64,000 nt of DNA from contig CAWUHX010000281.1 of assembly GCA_963922205.1 (NCBI GenBank), positions 62,001 to 126,000 of the forward strand. Reading direction: 5' to 3'. The position numbers and the translations under genes were made by a program. The notes under the pieces are model-generated. The model searched no databases, had not been told where the DNA came from, and saw only the letters and a program-made list of their open reading frames with translations. Origin of the DNA: Romanomermis culicivorax. Taxonomy: Eukaryota; Nematoda; Enoplea; Mermithida; Mermithidae. This document shows positions 17,821 through 31,372 of this stretch, in pieces; the stretch's first letter is position 1, and every line of letters starts with the position of its first letter.

Positions 17821-18520
17821 TGATTTATTCATTTGATTTATTCATTTGATTTATTCAATTGATTCATTCACTTGATTCATTCATTTGATTTATTCATTTG
17901 ATTTATTCAATTGATTCATTCATTTGATTTATTCATTTGATTTATTCATTTGATTTATTCACTTGATTCATTCATTTGATTTATTCAATTGATTCATTCA
18001 CTTGATTTATTCATTTGATTTATTCATTTGATTTATTCATTTGATTTATTCAATTGATTCATTCACTTGATTCATTCATTTGATTTATTCATTTGATTTA
18101 TTCAATTGATTTATTCATTTGATTCATTCATTTGATTTATTCATTTGATTCATTCATTTGATTTATTCATTTGATTTATTCATTTGATTTATTCAATTGA
18201 TTCATTCACTTGATTCATTCATTTGATTTATTCATTTGATTTATTCAATTGATTCATTCATTTGATTTATTCATTTGATTTATTCATTTGATTTATTCAC
18301 TTAATTCATTCATTTGATTTATTCAATTGATTCATTCACTTGATTCATTCATTTGATTCATTCATTTGATTTATTCATTTGATTTATTCAATTGATTCAT
18401 TCATTTGATTTATTCATTTGATTTATTCATTTGATTTATTCACTTGATTCATTCATTTGATTTATTCATTTGATTTATTCAATTGATTCATTCATTTGAT
18501 TTATTCATTTGATTTATTCA
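17821..18520. repeat. 700-bp block identical to 8221-8920
   Basis: Line-by-line comparison shows 17821-18520 matching 8221-8920 with an offset of 9,600 bp. The copies part exactly where the older one carries the TTATTTATTC variant (8921). A neighbouring block, 18680-19380, matches 9520-10220 at offset 9,160. The same block type also occurs near 5330-6100 and 16560-17360. The large array is therefore built by reuse of sub-kilobase to kilobase blocks. Confidence 0.8.
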
Positions 18521-21500
18521 TTTGATTTATTCAATTGATTCATTCATTTGATTTATTCATTTGATTTATTCATTTGATTTATTCATTTGATTTATTCATT
18601 TGATTTATTCATTTGATTTATTCATTTGATTCATTCATTTGATTCATTCATTTGATTTATTCATTTGATTCATTCATTTGATTCATTCATTGGATTTATT
18701 TATTGGATTCATTCATTTGATTTATTCATTTGATTTATTCATTGGATTTATTTATTGGATTCATTCATTTGATTTATTCATTTGATTTATTTATTTGATT
18801 TATTTATTTGATTTATTCATTTGATTTATTCACTTGATTCATTCATTTGATTTATTCAATTGATTTATTCATTTGATTTATTCACTTGATTCATTCATTT
18901 GATTTATTCATTTGATTTATTCATTTGATTTATTCATTTGATTTATTCACTTGATTCATTCATTTGATTTATTCATTTGATTTATTTATTTGATTCATTC
19001 ATTTGATTTATTCACTTGATTTATTCATTTGATTTATTTATTTGATTCATTCATTTGATTTATTCACTTGATTCATTCATTTGATTTATTCATTTGATTT
19101 ATTCATTTGATTTATTCAATTGATTCATTCATTTGATTCATTCATTTGATTTATTCATTTGATTTATTCATTTGATTTATTCACTTGATTCATTCATTTG
19201 ATTTATTCATTTGATTTATTCAATTGATTCATTCATTTGATTTATTCATTTGATTTATTCATTTGATTTATTCACTTGATTTATTCAATTGATTCATTCA
19301 TTTGATTTATTCATTTGATTTATTCATTTGATTTATTCATTTGATTTATTCATTTGATTTATTCACTTGATTCATTCATTTGATTTATTCATTTGATTCA
19401 TTCATTTGATTTATTCATTTGATTTATTCATTTGATTTATTCATTTGATTCATTCATTTGATTCATTCATTTGATTTATTCATTTGATTCATTCATTTGA
19501 TTTATTCATTTGATTCATTCATTTGATTTATTCATTTGATTCATTCATTTGATTTATTCATTTGATTCATTCATTGGATTTATTTATTGGATTCATTCAT
19601 TTGATTTATTCATTTGATTTATTTATTTGATTTATTTATTTGATTTATTCATTTGATTTATTCACTTGATTCATTCATTTGATTTATTCAATTGATTTAT
19701 TCATTTGATTTATTCACTTGATTCATTCATTTGATTTATTCATTTGATTTATTCATTTGATTTATTCACTTGATTCATTCATTTGATTTATTCATTTGAT
19801 TCATTCATTTGATTTATTCATTTGATTTATTCATTTGATTTATTCATTTGATTTATTCAATTGATTCATTCACTTGATTCATTCATTTGATTTATTCATT
19901 TGATTTATTCAATTGATTCATTCATTTGATTTATTCATTTGATTTATTCATTTGATTTATTCACTTGATTCATTCATTTGATTTATTCATTTGATTTCAT
20001 TCATTTGATTCATTCATTTGATTTATTCATTTGATTCATTCATTTGATTCATTCATTTGATTTATTCATTTGATTTATTCAATTGATTCATTCATTTGAT
20101 TTATTCATTTGATTTATTCATTTGATTTATTCACTTGATTCATTCATTTGATTTATTCAATTGATTCATTCACTTGATTTATTCATTTGATTTATTCATT
20201 TGATTTATTCATTTGATTTATTCAATTGATTCATTTACTTGATTCATTCATTTGATTTATTCATTTGATTTATTCAATTGATTTATTCATTTGATTCATT
20301 CATTTGATTTATTCATTTGATTCATTCATTTGATTTATTCATTTGATTTATTCATTTGATTCATTCATTTGATTTATTCATTTGATTTATTCATTTGATT
20401 TATTCACTTGATTCATTCATTTGTTTCATTCATTTGATTCATTCATTTGATTCATTCATTGGATTTATTCATTTGATTTATTCATTTGATTTATTCACTT
20501 GATTCATTCATTTGTTTCATTCATTTGATTCATTCATTTGATTCATTCATTTGATTTATTCATTTGATTTATTCATTTGATTTATTCAATTGATTCATTC
20601 ATTTGATTTATTCATTTGATTTATTCATTTGATTTATTCACTTGATTCATTCATTTGATTTATTCAATTTGATTCATTCATTTGATTTATTCATTTGATT
20701 TATTCATTTGATTTATTCACTTGATTTATTCAATTGATTCATTCATTTGATTTATTCATTTGATTTATTCATTTGATTTATTCACTTGATTCATTCATTT
20801 GATTTATTCATTTGATTTATTCAATTGATTCATTCATTTGATTTATTCATTTGATTTATTCATTTGATTTATTCACTTGATTTATTCAATTGATTCATTC
20901 ATTTGATTTATTCATTTGATTTATTCATTTGATTTATTCATTTGATTTACTCATTTGATTTATTCACTTGATTCATTCATTTGATTTATTCAATTGATTC
21001 ATTCACTTGATTTATTCATTTGATTTATTCATTTGATTTATTCATTTGATTTATTCAATTGATTCATTTACTTGATTCATTCATTTGATTTATTCATTTG
21101 ATTTATTCAATTGATTCATTCATTTGATTTATTCATTTGATTTATTCATTTGATTTATTCACTTGATTCATTCATTTGATTTATTCAATTGATTCATTCA
21201 CTTGATTTATTCATTTGATTTATTCATTTGATTTATTCATTTGATTTATTCAATTGATTCATTTACTTGATTCATTCATTTGATTTATTCATTTGATTTA
21301 TTCAATTGATTTATTCATTTGATTCATTCATTTGATTTATTCATTTGATTCATTCATTTGATTTATTCATTTGATTTATTCAATTGATTCATTCATTTGA
21401 TTTATTCATTTGATTTATTCATTTGATTTATTCACTTAATTCATTCATTTGATTTATTCATTTGATTTATTCAATTGATTCATTCACTTGATTCATTCAT

Positions 21501-23640
21501 TTGATTTATTCATTTGATTTATTCAATTGATTCATTCATTTGATTTATTCATTTGATTTATTCATTTGATTTATTCAATTGATTCATTCATTTGATTTAT
21601 TCATTTGATTTATTCCTTTGATTCATTCATTTGATTTATTCATTTGATTTATTCATTTGATTTATTCATTTGATTTATTCAATTGATTCATTCACTTGAT
21701 TCATTCATTTGATTTATTCATATGATTTATTCAATTGATTCATTCATTTGATTTATTCATTTGATTTATTCATTTGATTTATTCACTTGATTCATTCATT
21801 TGATTTATTCAATTGATTCATTCACTTGATTTATTCATTTGATTTATTCATTTGATTTATTCATTTGATTTATTCAATTGATTCATTCACTTGATTCATT
21901 CATTTGATTTATTCATTTGATTTATTCAATTGATTTATTCATTTGATTCATTCATTTGATTTATTCATTTGATTCATTCATTTGATTTATTCATTTGATT
22001 TATTCAATTGATTCATTCACTTGATTCATTCATTTGATTTATTCATTTGATTTATTCAATTGATTCATTCATTTGATTTATTCATTTGATTTATTCATTT
22101 GATTTATTCACTTAATTCATTCATTTGATTTATTCAATTGATTCATTCACTTGATTCATTCATTTGATTCATTCATTTGATTTATTCATTTGATTTATTC
22201 AATTGATTCATTCATTTGATTTATTCATTTGATTTATTCATTTGATTTATTCACTTGATTCATTCATTTGATTTATTCATTTGATTTATTCAATTGATTC
22301 ATTCATTTGATTTATTCATTTGATTTATTCATTATTTATTCATTTGATCTATTCATTTGATTCATTCATTTGATTTATTCATTTGATTTATTCATTTGAT
22401 TCATTCATTTGATTTATTCATTTGATTTATTCATTTGATTTATTCAATTGATTCATTCATTTGATTTATTCATTTGATTTATTCATTTGATTTATTCATT
22501 TGATTCATTCATTTGATTTATTCATTTGATTTATTCAATTGATTCATTCATTTGATTTATTCATTTGATTTATTCATTTGATTCATTCATTTGATTTATT
22601 CATTTGATTCATTCATTTGATTTATTCATTTGATTTATTCATTTGATTTATTCATTTGATTTATTCAATTGATTCATTCACTTGATTCATTCATTTGATT
22701 TATTCATTTGATTTATTCAATTGATTCATTCATTTGATTTATTCATTTGATTTATTCATTTGATTTATTCACTTGATTCATTCATTTGATTTATTCAATT
22801 GATTCATTCACTTGATTTATTCATTTGATTTATTCATTTGATTTATTCATTTGATTTATTCAATTGATTCATTCACTTGATTCATTCACTTGATTCATTC
22901 ATTTGATTCATTCATTTGATTTATTCATTTGATTTATTCAATTGATTCATTCATTTGATTTATTCATTTGATTTATTCATTTGATTTATTCACTTGATTC
23001 ATTCATTTGATTTATTCAATTGATTCATTCACTTGATTTATTCATTTGATTTATTCATTTGATTTATTCATTTGATTTATTCAATTGATTCATTTACTTG
23101 ATTCATTCATTTGATTTATTCATTTGATTTATTCATTTGATTCATTCATTTGATTTATTCATTTGATTCATTCATTTGATTTATTCATTTGATTTATTCA
23201 TTTGATTTATTCATTTGATTTATTCAATTGATTTATTCACTTGATTCATTCATTTGATTTATTCATTTGATTTATTCAATTGATTCATTCATTTGATTTA
23301 TTCATTTGATTTATTCATTTGATTTATTCTTTTGATTCATTCATTTGATTCATTCATTTGATTCATTCATTGGATTTATTTATTGGATTCATTCATTTGA
23401 TTTATTCATTTGATTTATTCATTTGATTTATTTATTTGATTTATTTATTTGATTTATTCATTTGATTTATTCATTTGATTTATTCATTTGATTTATTCAC
23501 TTGATTCATTCATTTGATTTATTCAATTGATTCATTCACTTGATTCATTCATTTGATTCATTCATTTGATTTATTCATTTGATTTATTCAATTGATTCAT
23601 TCATTTGATTTATTCATTTGATTTATTCAATTGATTCATT

Positions 23641-26350
23641 CATTTGATTTATTCATTTGATTTATTCATTATTTATTCATTTGATCTATTCATTTGATTC
23701 ATTCATTTGATTTATTTATTTGATTCATTCATTTGATTTATTCACTTGATTTATTCACTTGATTTATTCACTTGATTCATTCATTTGATTTATTCATTTG
23801 ATTTATTCAATTGATTCATTCATTTGATTTATTCATTTGATTTATTCATTATTTATTCATTTGATCTATTCATTTGATTCATTCATTTGATTTATTTATT
23901 TGATTCATTCATTTGATTTATTCACTTGATTCATTCATTTGATTTATTCACTTGATTCATTCATTTGATTTATTCAATTGATTCATTCATTTGATTCATT
24001 CATTTGATTTATTCATTTGATTTATTCAATTGATTCATTTATTTGACTTATTCATTTGATTTATTCATTTGATTTATTCATTTGATTCATTCATTTGATT
24101 TATTCATTTGATTCATTCATTTGATTTATTCATTTGATTTATTCATTTGATTTATTCATTTGATTTATTCAATTGATTTATTCACTTGATTCATTCATTT
24201 GATTTATTCATTTGATTTATTCAATTGATTCATTCATTTGATTTATTCATTTGATTTATTCATTTGATTTATTCTTTTGATTCATTCATTTGATTCATTC
24301 ATTTGATTCATTCATTGGATTTATTTATTGGATTCATTCATTTGATTTATTCATTTGATTTATTCATTTGATTTATTTATTTGATTTATTTATTTGATTT
24401 ATTCATTTGATTTATTCATTTGATTTATTCATTTGATTTATTCACTTGATTCATTCATTTGATTTATTCAATTGATTCATTCACTTGATTCATTCATTTG
24501 ATTCATTCATTTGATTTATTCATTTGATTTATTCAATTGATTCATTCATTTGATTTATTCATTTGATTTATTCAATTGATTCATTCATTTGATTTATTCA
24601 TTTGATTTATTCATTATTTATTCATTTGATCTATTCATTTGATTCATTCATTTGATTTATTTATTTGATTCATTCATTTGATTTATTCACTTGATTTATT
24701 CACTTGATTCATTCATTTGATTTATTCATTTGATTTATTCAATTGATTCATTCATTTGATTTATTCATTTGATTTATTCATTATTTATTCATTTGATCTA
24801 TTCATTTGATTCATTCATTTGATTTATTTATTTGATTCATTCATTTGATTTATTCACTTGATTCATTCATTTGATTTATTCACTTGATTCATTCATTTGA
24901 TTTATTCAATTGATTCATTCATTTGATTCATTCATTTGATTTATTCATTTGATTTATTCAATTGATTCATTCATTTGATTTATTCATTTGATTTATTCAT
25001 TTGATTTATTCACTTGATTCATTCATTTGATTTATTCATTTGATTTATTCAATTGATTCATTTATTTGATTTATTCATTTGATTTATTCATTTGATTCAT
25101 TCATTTGATCCATTCATTTGTTTCATTCATTTGATTGATTCATTTGATTGATTCATTGGATTCATTTATTGGATTCATTCATTTGATTTATTCATTTGAT
25201 TTATTCATTTGATTTATTCATTTGATTTATTCAATTGATTCATTTATTTGACTTATTCATTTGATTTATTCATTTGATTCATTCATTTGATCCATTCATT
25301 TGGTTCATTCATTTGATTCATTCATTTGATTCATTCATTGGATTCATTTATTGGATTCATTCATTTGATTTATTCATTTGATTTATTCATTTGATTTATT
25401 CATTTGATTTATTTAATTGATTCATTTATTTGATTTATTCATTGGATTCATTCATTTGATTTATTCATTTGATTCATTCATTTGATCCATTCATTTGTTT
25501 CATTCATTTGATTCATTCATTTGATTCATTCATTGGATTCATTTATTGGATTCATTCATTTGATTTATTCATTTGATTTATTCATTTGATTTATTCATTT
25601 GATTTATTTAATTGATTCATTTATTTGATTTATTCATTGGATTCATTCATTTGATTTATTCATTTGATTTATTCATTTGATTTATTTATTTGATTTATTC
25701 ATTTGATTTATTTATTTGATTTATTCATTTGATTTATTCATTTGATTCATTCATTTGATTTATTCACTTGATTTATTCATTTGATTTATTTAATTGATTC
25801 ATTTATTTGATTTATTCATTGGATTCATTCATTCGATTTATTCATTTGATTCATTCATTTGATCCATTCATTTGTTTCATTCATTTGATTCATTCATTTG
25901 ATTCATTCATTGGATTCATTTATTGGATTCATTCATTTGATTTATTCATTTGATTTATTCATTTGATTTATTCACTTGATACATTCATTTGATTTATTCA
26001 ATTGATTCATTCACTTGATTTATTCATTTGATTTATTCATTTGATTCATTCATTTGATCCATTCATTTGTTTCATTCATTTGATTCATTCATTTGATTCA
26101 TTCATTGGATTCATTTATTGGATTCATTCATTTGATTTATTCATTTGATTTATTCATTTGATTCATTCATTTGATTTATTCATTTGATTTATTCATTTGA
26201 TTTATTCAATTGATTCATTTATTTGATTTATTCATTTGATTTATTCATTTGATTCATTCATTTGATCCATTCATTTGTTTCATTCATTTGATTCATTCAT
26301 TTGATTCATTCATTGGATTCATTTATTGGATTCATTCATTTGATTTATTC
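23641..26350. repeat. Short-period higher-order repeats at the right side of the satellite
   Basis: The TTATTTATTC / GATCTATT landmark occurs at 23667, 23847, 24612 and 24779, giving local periods of 180 and 167 bp (differing by one 13-bp unit). From about 25100 to 26350 a different landmark takes over: GATCCATTC followed by TTTGTTTC and ATTGGATTC. It is repeated at roughly 200-400-bp intervals (near 25107, 25289, 25490, 25861, 26056, 26268). The right end thus has its own younger local amplifications. Confidence 0.75.
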
Positions 26351-26436
26351 ATTTGATTTATTCATTTGATTTATTCATTGCATCCATTTATTCGATTCAT
26401 TCATTTGATACATTTGATATATTCTTTTGATTTATT

Positions 26437-27560
26437 CAATTTATTTCTAAATTTAACTTATAAATTTAATTTATTCATCTAATCATTCATTCAATCTATT
26501 TATTTGTTTTTTTCATTCTTATCATAAATTAAAAATATTTATTTAATCCATTCATTCAATTCATTCATACAATTTATGTTTTAATTTATTCCTTTGATTT
26601 ATTCATTCAGTTTATTCATTTAATTTATTCATTTAATTTATTCATTGAATTTATTCATTGAATTTATTCATTGAATTTATTCATTTAATTTATTCATTTA
26701 ATTTATTCATTTAATTTATTCATTTAATTTTTTTTTATTTATTCATTTGATTCATTCGTTCAATTTATTCGTTCATTTTATTCATTTGATTTTTTTATTT
26801 ACTTTATTCATTTAGTTTATTGAATCATTCATTTCATTTCGTTCATTCATTTATCTTCTTCAGTTAATTTGTTCATTCAACTTGTTATTCAAATTTTTGA
26901 TTCAATTTGTTCATTCAATTCATTCATTCAATTGATTCATTTAATTTATTCATTTAGTTTACTAATTCAATTTATTCATTTAATTTTTTCATTCAATTTA
27001 TTCATTCAATTTATCCATTTAATATATTCATTTAATTTATTCATTTAATTTATTCATTCAATTCATTCATTTAATTCATTCATTCAATGTATTCATTTAA
27101 TTTATTCATTGAGTTTATTCATTGAATTTATTCATTTAATTTATTCATTTAATTTATTCATTTAATTTTTTAAAAATTTATTCATTCAATTTATTCGTTC
27201 ATTTTATTTATATAATTTTTTTATTTACTTTATTCATTTAGTTTATTGAATCATCCTCTTCATTTTGTTCATTTAGTTATCTTCTTCATTTAATGTTTTT
27301 TCAATTCATACATTCAATTTATCTATTCACTTTATTCATTCAATTGATTCATTCAATTAAATCACTCAATTTATTCATTTAATTCATTTAAATTACTTTC
27401 AGATTTATTCGATTTAGTGAAGTCATTTAATTTATTAGATTAATGCAAGTTATTCAATTTACTAAATTCATTTCTTCAATCGAAATATTTGCTTTAATTT
27501 TTTTATTTATTGGATTTATTTATCTCATTTTATTTTATCCATTCACTTTTTTATGTGATA
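26437..27560. repeat. Decayed border of the 13-bp satellite
   Basis: Units are still recognisable (TTCATTTAATTTA, TTCATTCAATTTA, TTCATTGAATTTA) but heavily substituted, interrupted and A-richer than the core, with T runs. A short inner stretch near 26600-26730 and another near 27000-27170 are more regular. Array edges that escape homogenisation decay in this way. No coding potential was seen. Confidence 0.85.
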
Positions 27561-28756
27561 CTATTCATGTGAGGATGATCAGTGCAATAGAAAGTTTGAA
27601 CCTTTGAAAATAAAAATTAGAAATAAAAAAAATAAATTTAATAATAAAAAGAATAATAATATAATTAGAAATAAAAAATAAATGAAATAGAAAGTTTGAA
27701 AATGTTCTTGAACCATGTTTTTGCATATATCTGAGAAGAGATCAAAAATTCAAAAATTTCATTTTTGTTGAATCAGACACTAGGAGTATCTCAGCCATTT
27801 AACATCCGACTGTTATCAGCATTCTCAATACTCAAATGATCTCTCAAATAAAAATAGTATCCCCATTCCTAGGCTGGTTTTGGCAAAAAAGTACAATTCG
27901 AATTCACAGGCTATTTCGACTTGAACTGCGATGCCAGTACCGTGCTTTGTCTAGATTTCGTCGAAATTAGGAGTTCGCACGATTTATCGAATACAGGAAT
28001 GAGGTTTCTATTTACTGTAGCATTCAGACAATTGTAGTCATTTAAATCATGTTTATTTTTAGGATATGTTGCAAAAAAGCTCCAACTTTCGTTTTCATAT
28101 CCGATGGAGCCGAAATGTTAATTTTGTTCCGATCATTTTATACGTCGACTACGGGTTTTCAAGCTAGAGCCAAAAGTACTATATATGCAAAAATATAAAT
28201 GCAACTATTGGCAATGCAATGGATTTTCATTTTTTTAGTTCTCAAGAATAATTACAATCCAAGATTTGGCAAATGGTAGATGGTATTCATTGATTTTGTG
28301 TTTTAGAGCATGTGCCTCGTCGAATTTGGTTTCGAAAGAAAAATAAAGAAATTTTAATTTGGCCTGTATGCACCCACTGAAAAAAGTCCTATCTTATATC
28401 TTTATCGCAATGTATCAGTAGACATAGGGATGTACAGGGAGTACACAAAAGATACTCATGTACAAAACATAGGCATTAAATCATTTCACACTAACTGTGT
28501 GAGACGGAAAAGGGAGTGTAGCTGATTATCCAAATTCCTATAATGAGCAGGGCAACACAGGGGTGCAGAAAGTATAGTCCATGATGTAATATGATCCAAT
28601 TTTCCTTGAATATATGCCGGAATATGGGGTGTGTAGAAGATATGCCAGAAGCTTTGATGTGTAGAATTGTTGTCGAGGTGCATCTGGTCATTCATTATGG
28701 GGCATGCCCCACACTAACCACTACCAGTACAACCACAATTTCCGAACCATCCACAT
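27561..28756. other. Non-repetitive stretch with no gene recognised
   Basis: AT-rich single-copy-looking sequence between the satellite border and the first dispersed repeat. I find no convincing exon, RNA or transposon terminus. 28697-28756 resembles the 5' flank of the tRNA-derived SINE copies at 53.6 and 55 kb (shared words CCACTACC..TACAACCACAATTTC and CCATCCACATG), so a SINE fragment probably ends here. A TACTGTAG octamer sits at 28013. Confidence 0.6.
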
Positions 28757-28990
28757 GTTAGGCTGCTGTGGGTTTAGATGATATAACTGACCTTTGGGTT
28801 TATACAAAGGGAACAGCAACAGTTTTGACCACAGGCTAAGATACACAAACACACCAAAACTCTCTCACACGGACTCTTGGACGCCTTTGCCAGTACTCCA
28901 CTAAGTCTCAGGCAGAACACCTTGACATGTACCTCATGTCAAAGTGTGTTTCCGCCGATTTTTCAGGATTTCCTAAATAGTTTGTCAAAT
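28757..28990 (-). repeat. Dispersed repeat family A, partial copy
   Basis: It begins TTAGGCTGCTGTGGG and continues through GACCACAGGCTAA and ACTCTCTCA to GGCAGAACACCTTG. The same words in the same order open the longer copy at 29922. It is truncated after about 230 bp. Strand is given by analogy with the copy at the right edge of the window, taken as forward. Confidence 0.75.
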
Positions 28991-29657
28991 TCATAAAAAT
29001 GCCTGCAAGTACAACACGTCAGCCATGCCCAACCTGGCCCAGTGTGATGGTTACTGTAGAACATGAATTTTGTGAATTAGTTAGTGTATATTATTGATTA
29101 TTCTCGTGTGTCTTGTCTCTCATATTATAATTATCATTTTGCCTGTACATTACTGGCCTCGTTTTTATATTGGTAAGGCGTCATGTTTTTGGAAGGGGCG
29201 ATTTATAGGTAAGTTGTATAAATTAATGTTTAGTTAGGAAAGGGTTTTATTCGTGTCCAAAAAGTGTGTTACCTTGTCTAACCAGTTTTAGCCATGCATT
29301 TCTTACAAAGGTAGTATTCTGTTCTTGATTTCTCACCCCTGAGTAAGGAGTCGCTCCGAGCTTTAGGGCAGGCACAGGGAAGCACTGGCATTAAGGTCAA
29401 TCCCTGGCTATCTCTCCTGCACTTCAATTCCTCTTACTGATTTCAACTCCTTCCTCTGACCCCAGGGATCAAGGAGGTAAGGAATCGATCAGAGCTGCCT
29501 GAAGATCAATCCAAATTCTTCAAACACAACACTCAGAAGCTCCTGCCTAAGTCTCCACGGCAAATCTTAGATCTTTCTTCTCGTCACTTTTCGGTGCATC
29601 CACCACCTGCACCCCGACACTAGAAGTTGAGCAAGTGTACCTACAGTAACCCAGACA
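28991..29657. other. Degenerate repeat remnants, no gene
   Basis: 28942-29060 has a weak match to the start of the LTR-like family (GTGTGTTTCCGCCGATT, then TTACTGTAG). 29480-29657 has a degenerate match to the far end of family A (CACTTTTCGGTGCATCC, CCTGCACCCCGACAC). In between, CTTTAGGGCAGG..GGTCAATCC resembles nothing I can name. No exon is supported. Confidence 0.5.
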
Positions 29658-29780
29658 CACGTGGCTTGGTTCGGTTAGGGCATTTGGATAGCGCGTCTGT
29701 CTTTTATGAAGAAGGTCGAGGATTTGAGCCCCTCACCAAGCATTATTTTTCTGATGCACCAGCCACATGGATTCGGGCAT
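29658..29780 (+). repeat. tRNA-derived SINE head
   Basis: This has a tRNA-like order of elements: TGGCTTGGTTCGGTTAGGG (A-box region), a middle ending GAAGAAGGTCGAGG, then ATTTGAGCCCCTCACC (B-box region). It is followed by the TTTTTCTGATGCACCAGCC and ATGGATTCGGGCAT words shared with the copies at 53.7 and 55 kb. RNA polymerase III promoter heads of this type drive SINEs. The copy is diverged, and I see no tail or target duplication. Confidence 0.7.
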
Positions 29781-29921
29781 ACCAGAAAATTTGACTTCCA
29801 TGTAGAAAGTAGGCTCCAAGCTTTAATGTGTGAAATTCGAACTGGATGTAGAAGGTACACTGGAAGCTTCAATGGATTAAATTCAACTTCCATGTAAAAA
29901 GTGGCTGACTCAGATATTTTT

Positions 29922-30430
29922 TAGGCTGCTGTGGGGTCGAGATGATGTAACGTATTTTTGGGTTTAGACAAAGGAAGTTGCAACAGTTCTGACCACAGGC
30001 TAACAAAAACAATAAACTAAAAACTCTCTCAGACTTTTCACCAGATACTTGCCATAACTTTCACCAAACTTCAGGCAGAACACCTTGGCACTTACCTCAG
30101 GAGATCCTATCCCAGTCTCCACACCTAATCTTATGAGAGCCTCCACTACGCTCACAAAGCAAAACAATTACTGGCTCAATTTGTATGGGGAAAACGACGG
30201 GGCACCAAAAATAATAATAACAATAATATTATAAAAAAGACGTTGGCGGCGACGCTCCATAAAAACATATTATTTTCCAGAATGAATGAAAATATAAAAA
30301 ACACGCGAAACAGTGGCTGCATTTCTCTATGCAAATTTTATCATTCCTTTCTGCCACTTTTCGCCGCATCCTTCCGCCTGCGCACTGACGCCGGAAGCTG
30401 AACATGTGCACCTGTGACAACCGGGACATA
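29922..30430 (-). repeat. Dispersed repeat family A, long copy (inverted relative to right edge)
   Basis: The 29998-30430 part is the reverse complement, with moderate divergence, of 63567-64000. Shared words include CTAACAAAAACAATAAAC, CAGGCAGAACACCTTGGCAC, CTCAGGAGATCCTA, AAACAGTGGCTGCATTTCTC and GGAAGCTGAACATGTGCACC. The first part (29922-29997) is shared with the copy at 28757. The ends look like GTTAGGC.. and ..CAACCGGGAC. No protein motif was found. It is probably a non-autonomous transposable element or part of one. Confidence 0.85.
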
Positions 30431-30824
30431 TTAAAATGGATGATGTAATGTCTCCCAATATGACCCTTAGAATCTAAAAATCTTATGGTTCTATTAATTT
30501 GTTTACAAAACTATTAAAACAATTTTTGTTCAGGAAACAATTTTTACGTGTTCAAGACACATTTTTCAATGATTCCCTATGCTTAAGTATTGTTTTTGGT
30601 ACACGTTTTTCCGGGTTTCCAGACACAATTTTCAATGTTATGCAAAAAGATTTGTCTTGATGCAGATAATAACTTGTCCCGAAAACAATGCTTAGGCATG
30701 AGAATAATCAAAAAACGTTTCCGGAATATGTAGAAATTGTGTACTAAACAAAATCTTTTGTAAAAATTTTGTAAAAAATTGAGTAAAACTGTTTTGTTAG
30801 ATGATAAGAGTATAATGATAGTCT
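30431..30824. other. No feature recognised
   Basis: AT-rich spacer with repeated AACAATTTTT and ACACATTTTT-type words and weak inverted symmetry. Nothing here supports a gene. Confidence 0.5.
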
Positions 30825-31372
30825 CCTGTATAATTCTTGTACAGCTCGACATGCTTGAGTCTTTCATCATTGTAAGTGTGAAAATCTTCATAAAAAACAT
30901 AAACAATAGAATGCTGAAGCAAACAAAACATCAAGAGAAAATAAAAGTCAACAAGAAATGAAGACAGTGACGAGAAAGAAGAAGAAACATAGAGAAAGCA
31001 GCAAGAAAGAAAGAAAAAAATGTGAAAAAATTAGGAGAAATCAAAAGCAAAAAACTAAGATGAAAAATAATGAAGAAAAAATCACAAAAGAATAAAATTA
31101 TGCAGAAAATAGAGTGTGCCGAATTGTATAAGAACTATAGGGAAGACTACGCTTATTGAAAATGAGAACTTATAATTTGATGTTTCTTGAGCAAAAAAGA
31201 AAAAAGTAGATGAAAAGAAAAACAAAAATAAATGAGAGCAGACACAAAAGAAAACGTAAAAACATATGTAAACGAAAACTTTACGATACACACAAAATTC
31301 AAAGGAAAAAAATACATACAAAGAAACATATAAAGTAAAAAAGGAAAATATGTCCAGCTCAATTCAGGGGTG
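30825..31372 (+). repeat. Dispersed repeat family C, copy 1
   Basis: It starts TTGTACAGCTCGACATGCTT and continues through ATTGTAAGTGTGAAAATC and TCATAAAAAACA, then a purine-rich middle of AGAAAGAAAAAA type, then GAGTGTGCCGAATTGTA and GATGTTTCTTGAG. The same order occurs at 33525-34090 in the same orientation. The purine-rich centre gives spurious reading frames. No protein motif was found. Confidence 0.75.

Larger units (their letters stand above)
1..26436. repeat. Giant 13-bp satellite array
   Basis: Uninterrupted tandem array of a 13-bp unit, TTCATTTGATTTA, present from the first base, so the array continues beyond the left edge. At 13 bp per unit this is about 2,000 copies. Two positions vary. 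The base after TTCA is T, A or C (ATTTGAT, AATTGAT, ACTTGAT), and the unit end is TTTA or TTCA. Rarer variants are ATTGGAT, TTGTTTC, GATCTATT and GATCCATT. Occasional 1-bp insertions (near 10929, 11911, 12754, 13477, 14424) or truncated units (4748, 8919, 13730, 15103, 16618) shift the register. Because 13 is not a multiple of 3 and the unit carries TGA (TAA on the reverse strand), every frame closes quickly, so the array cannot code. No gene, RNA or transposon was seen inside. Confidence 0.98.

Noticed and set aside
1-26436. CRISPR-like array because of regular spacing
   Set aside because: The units are contiguous 13-mers with no unique spacers, in a eukaryotic context.
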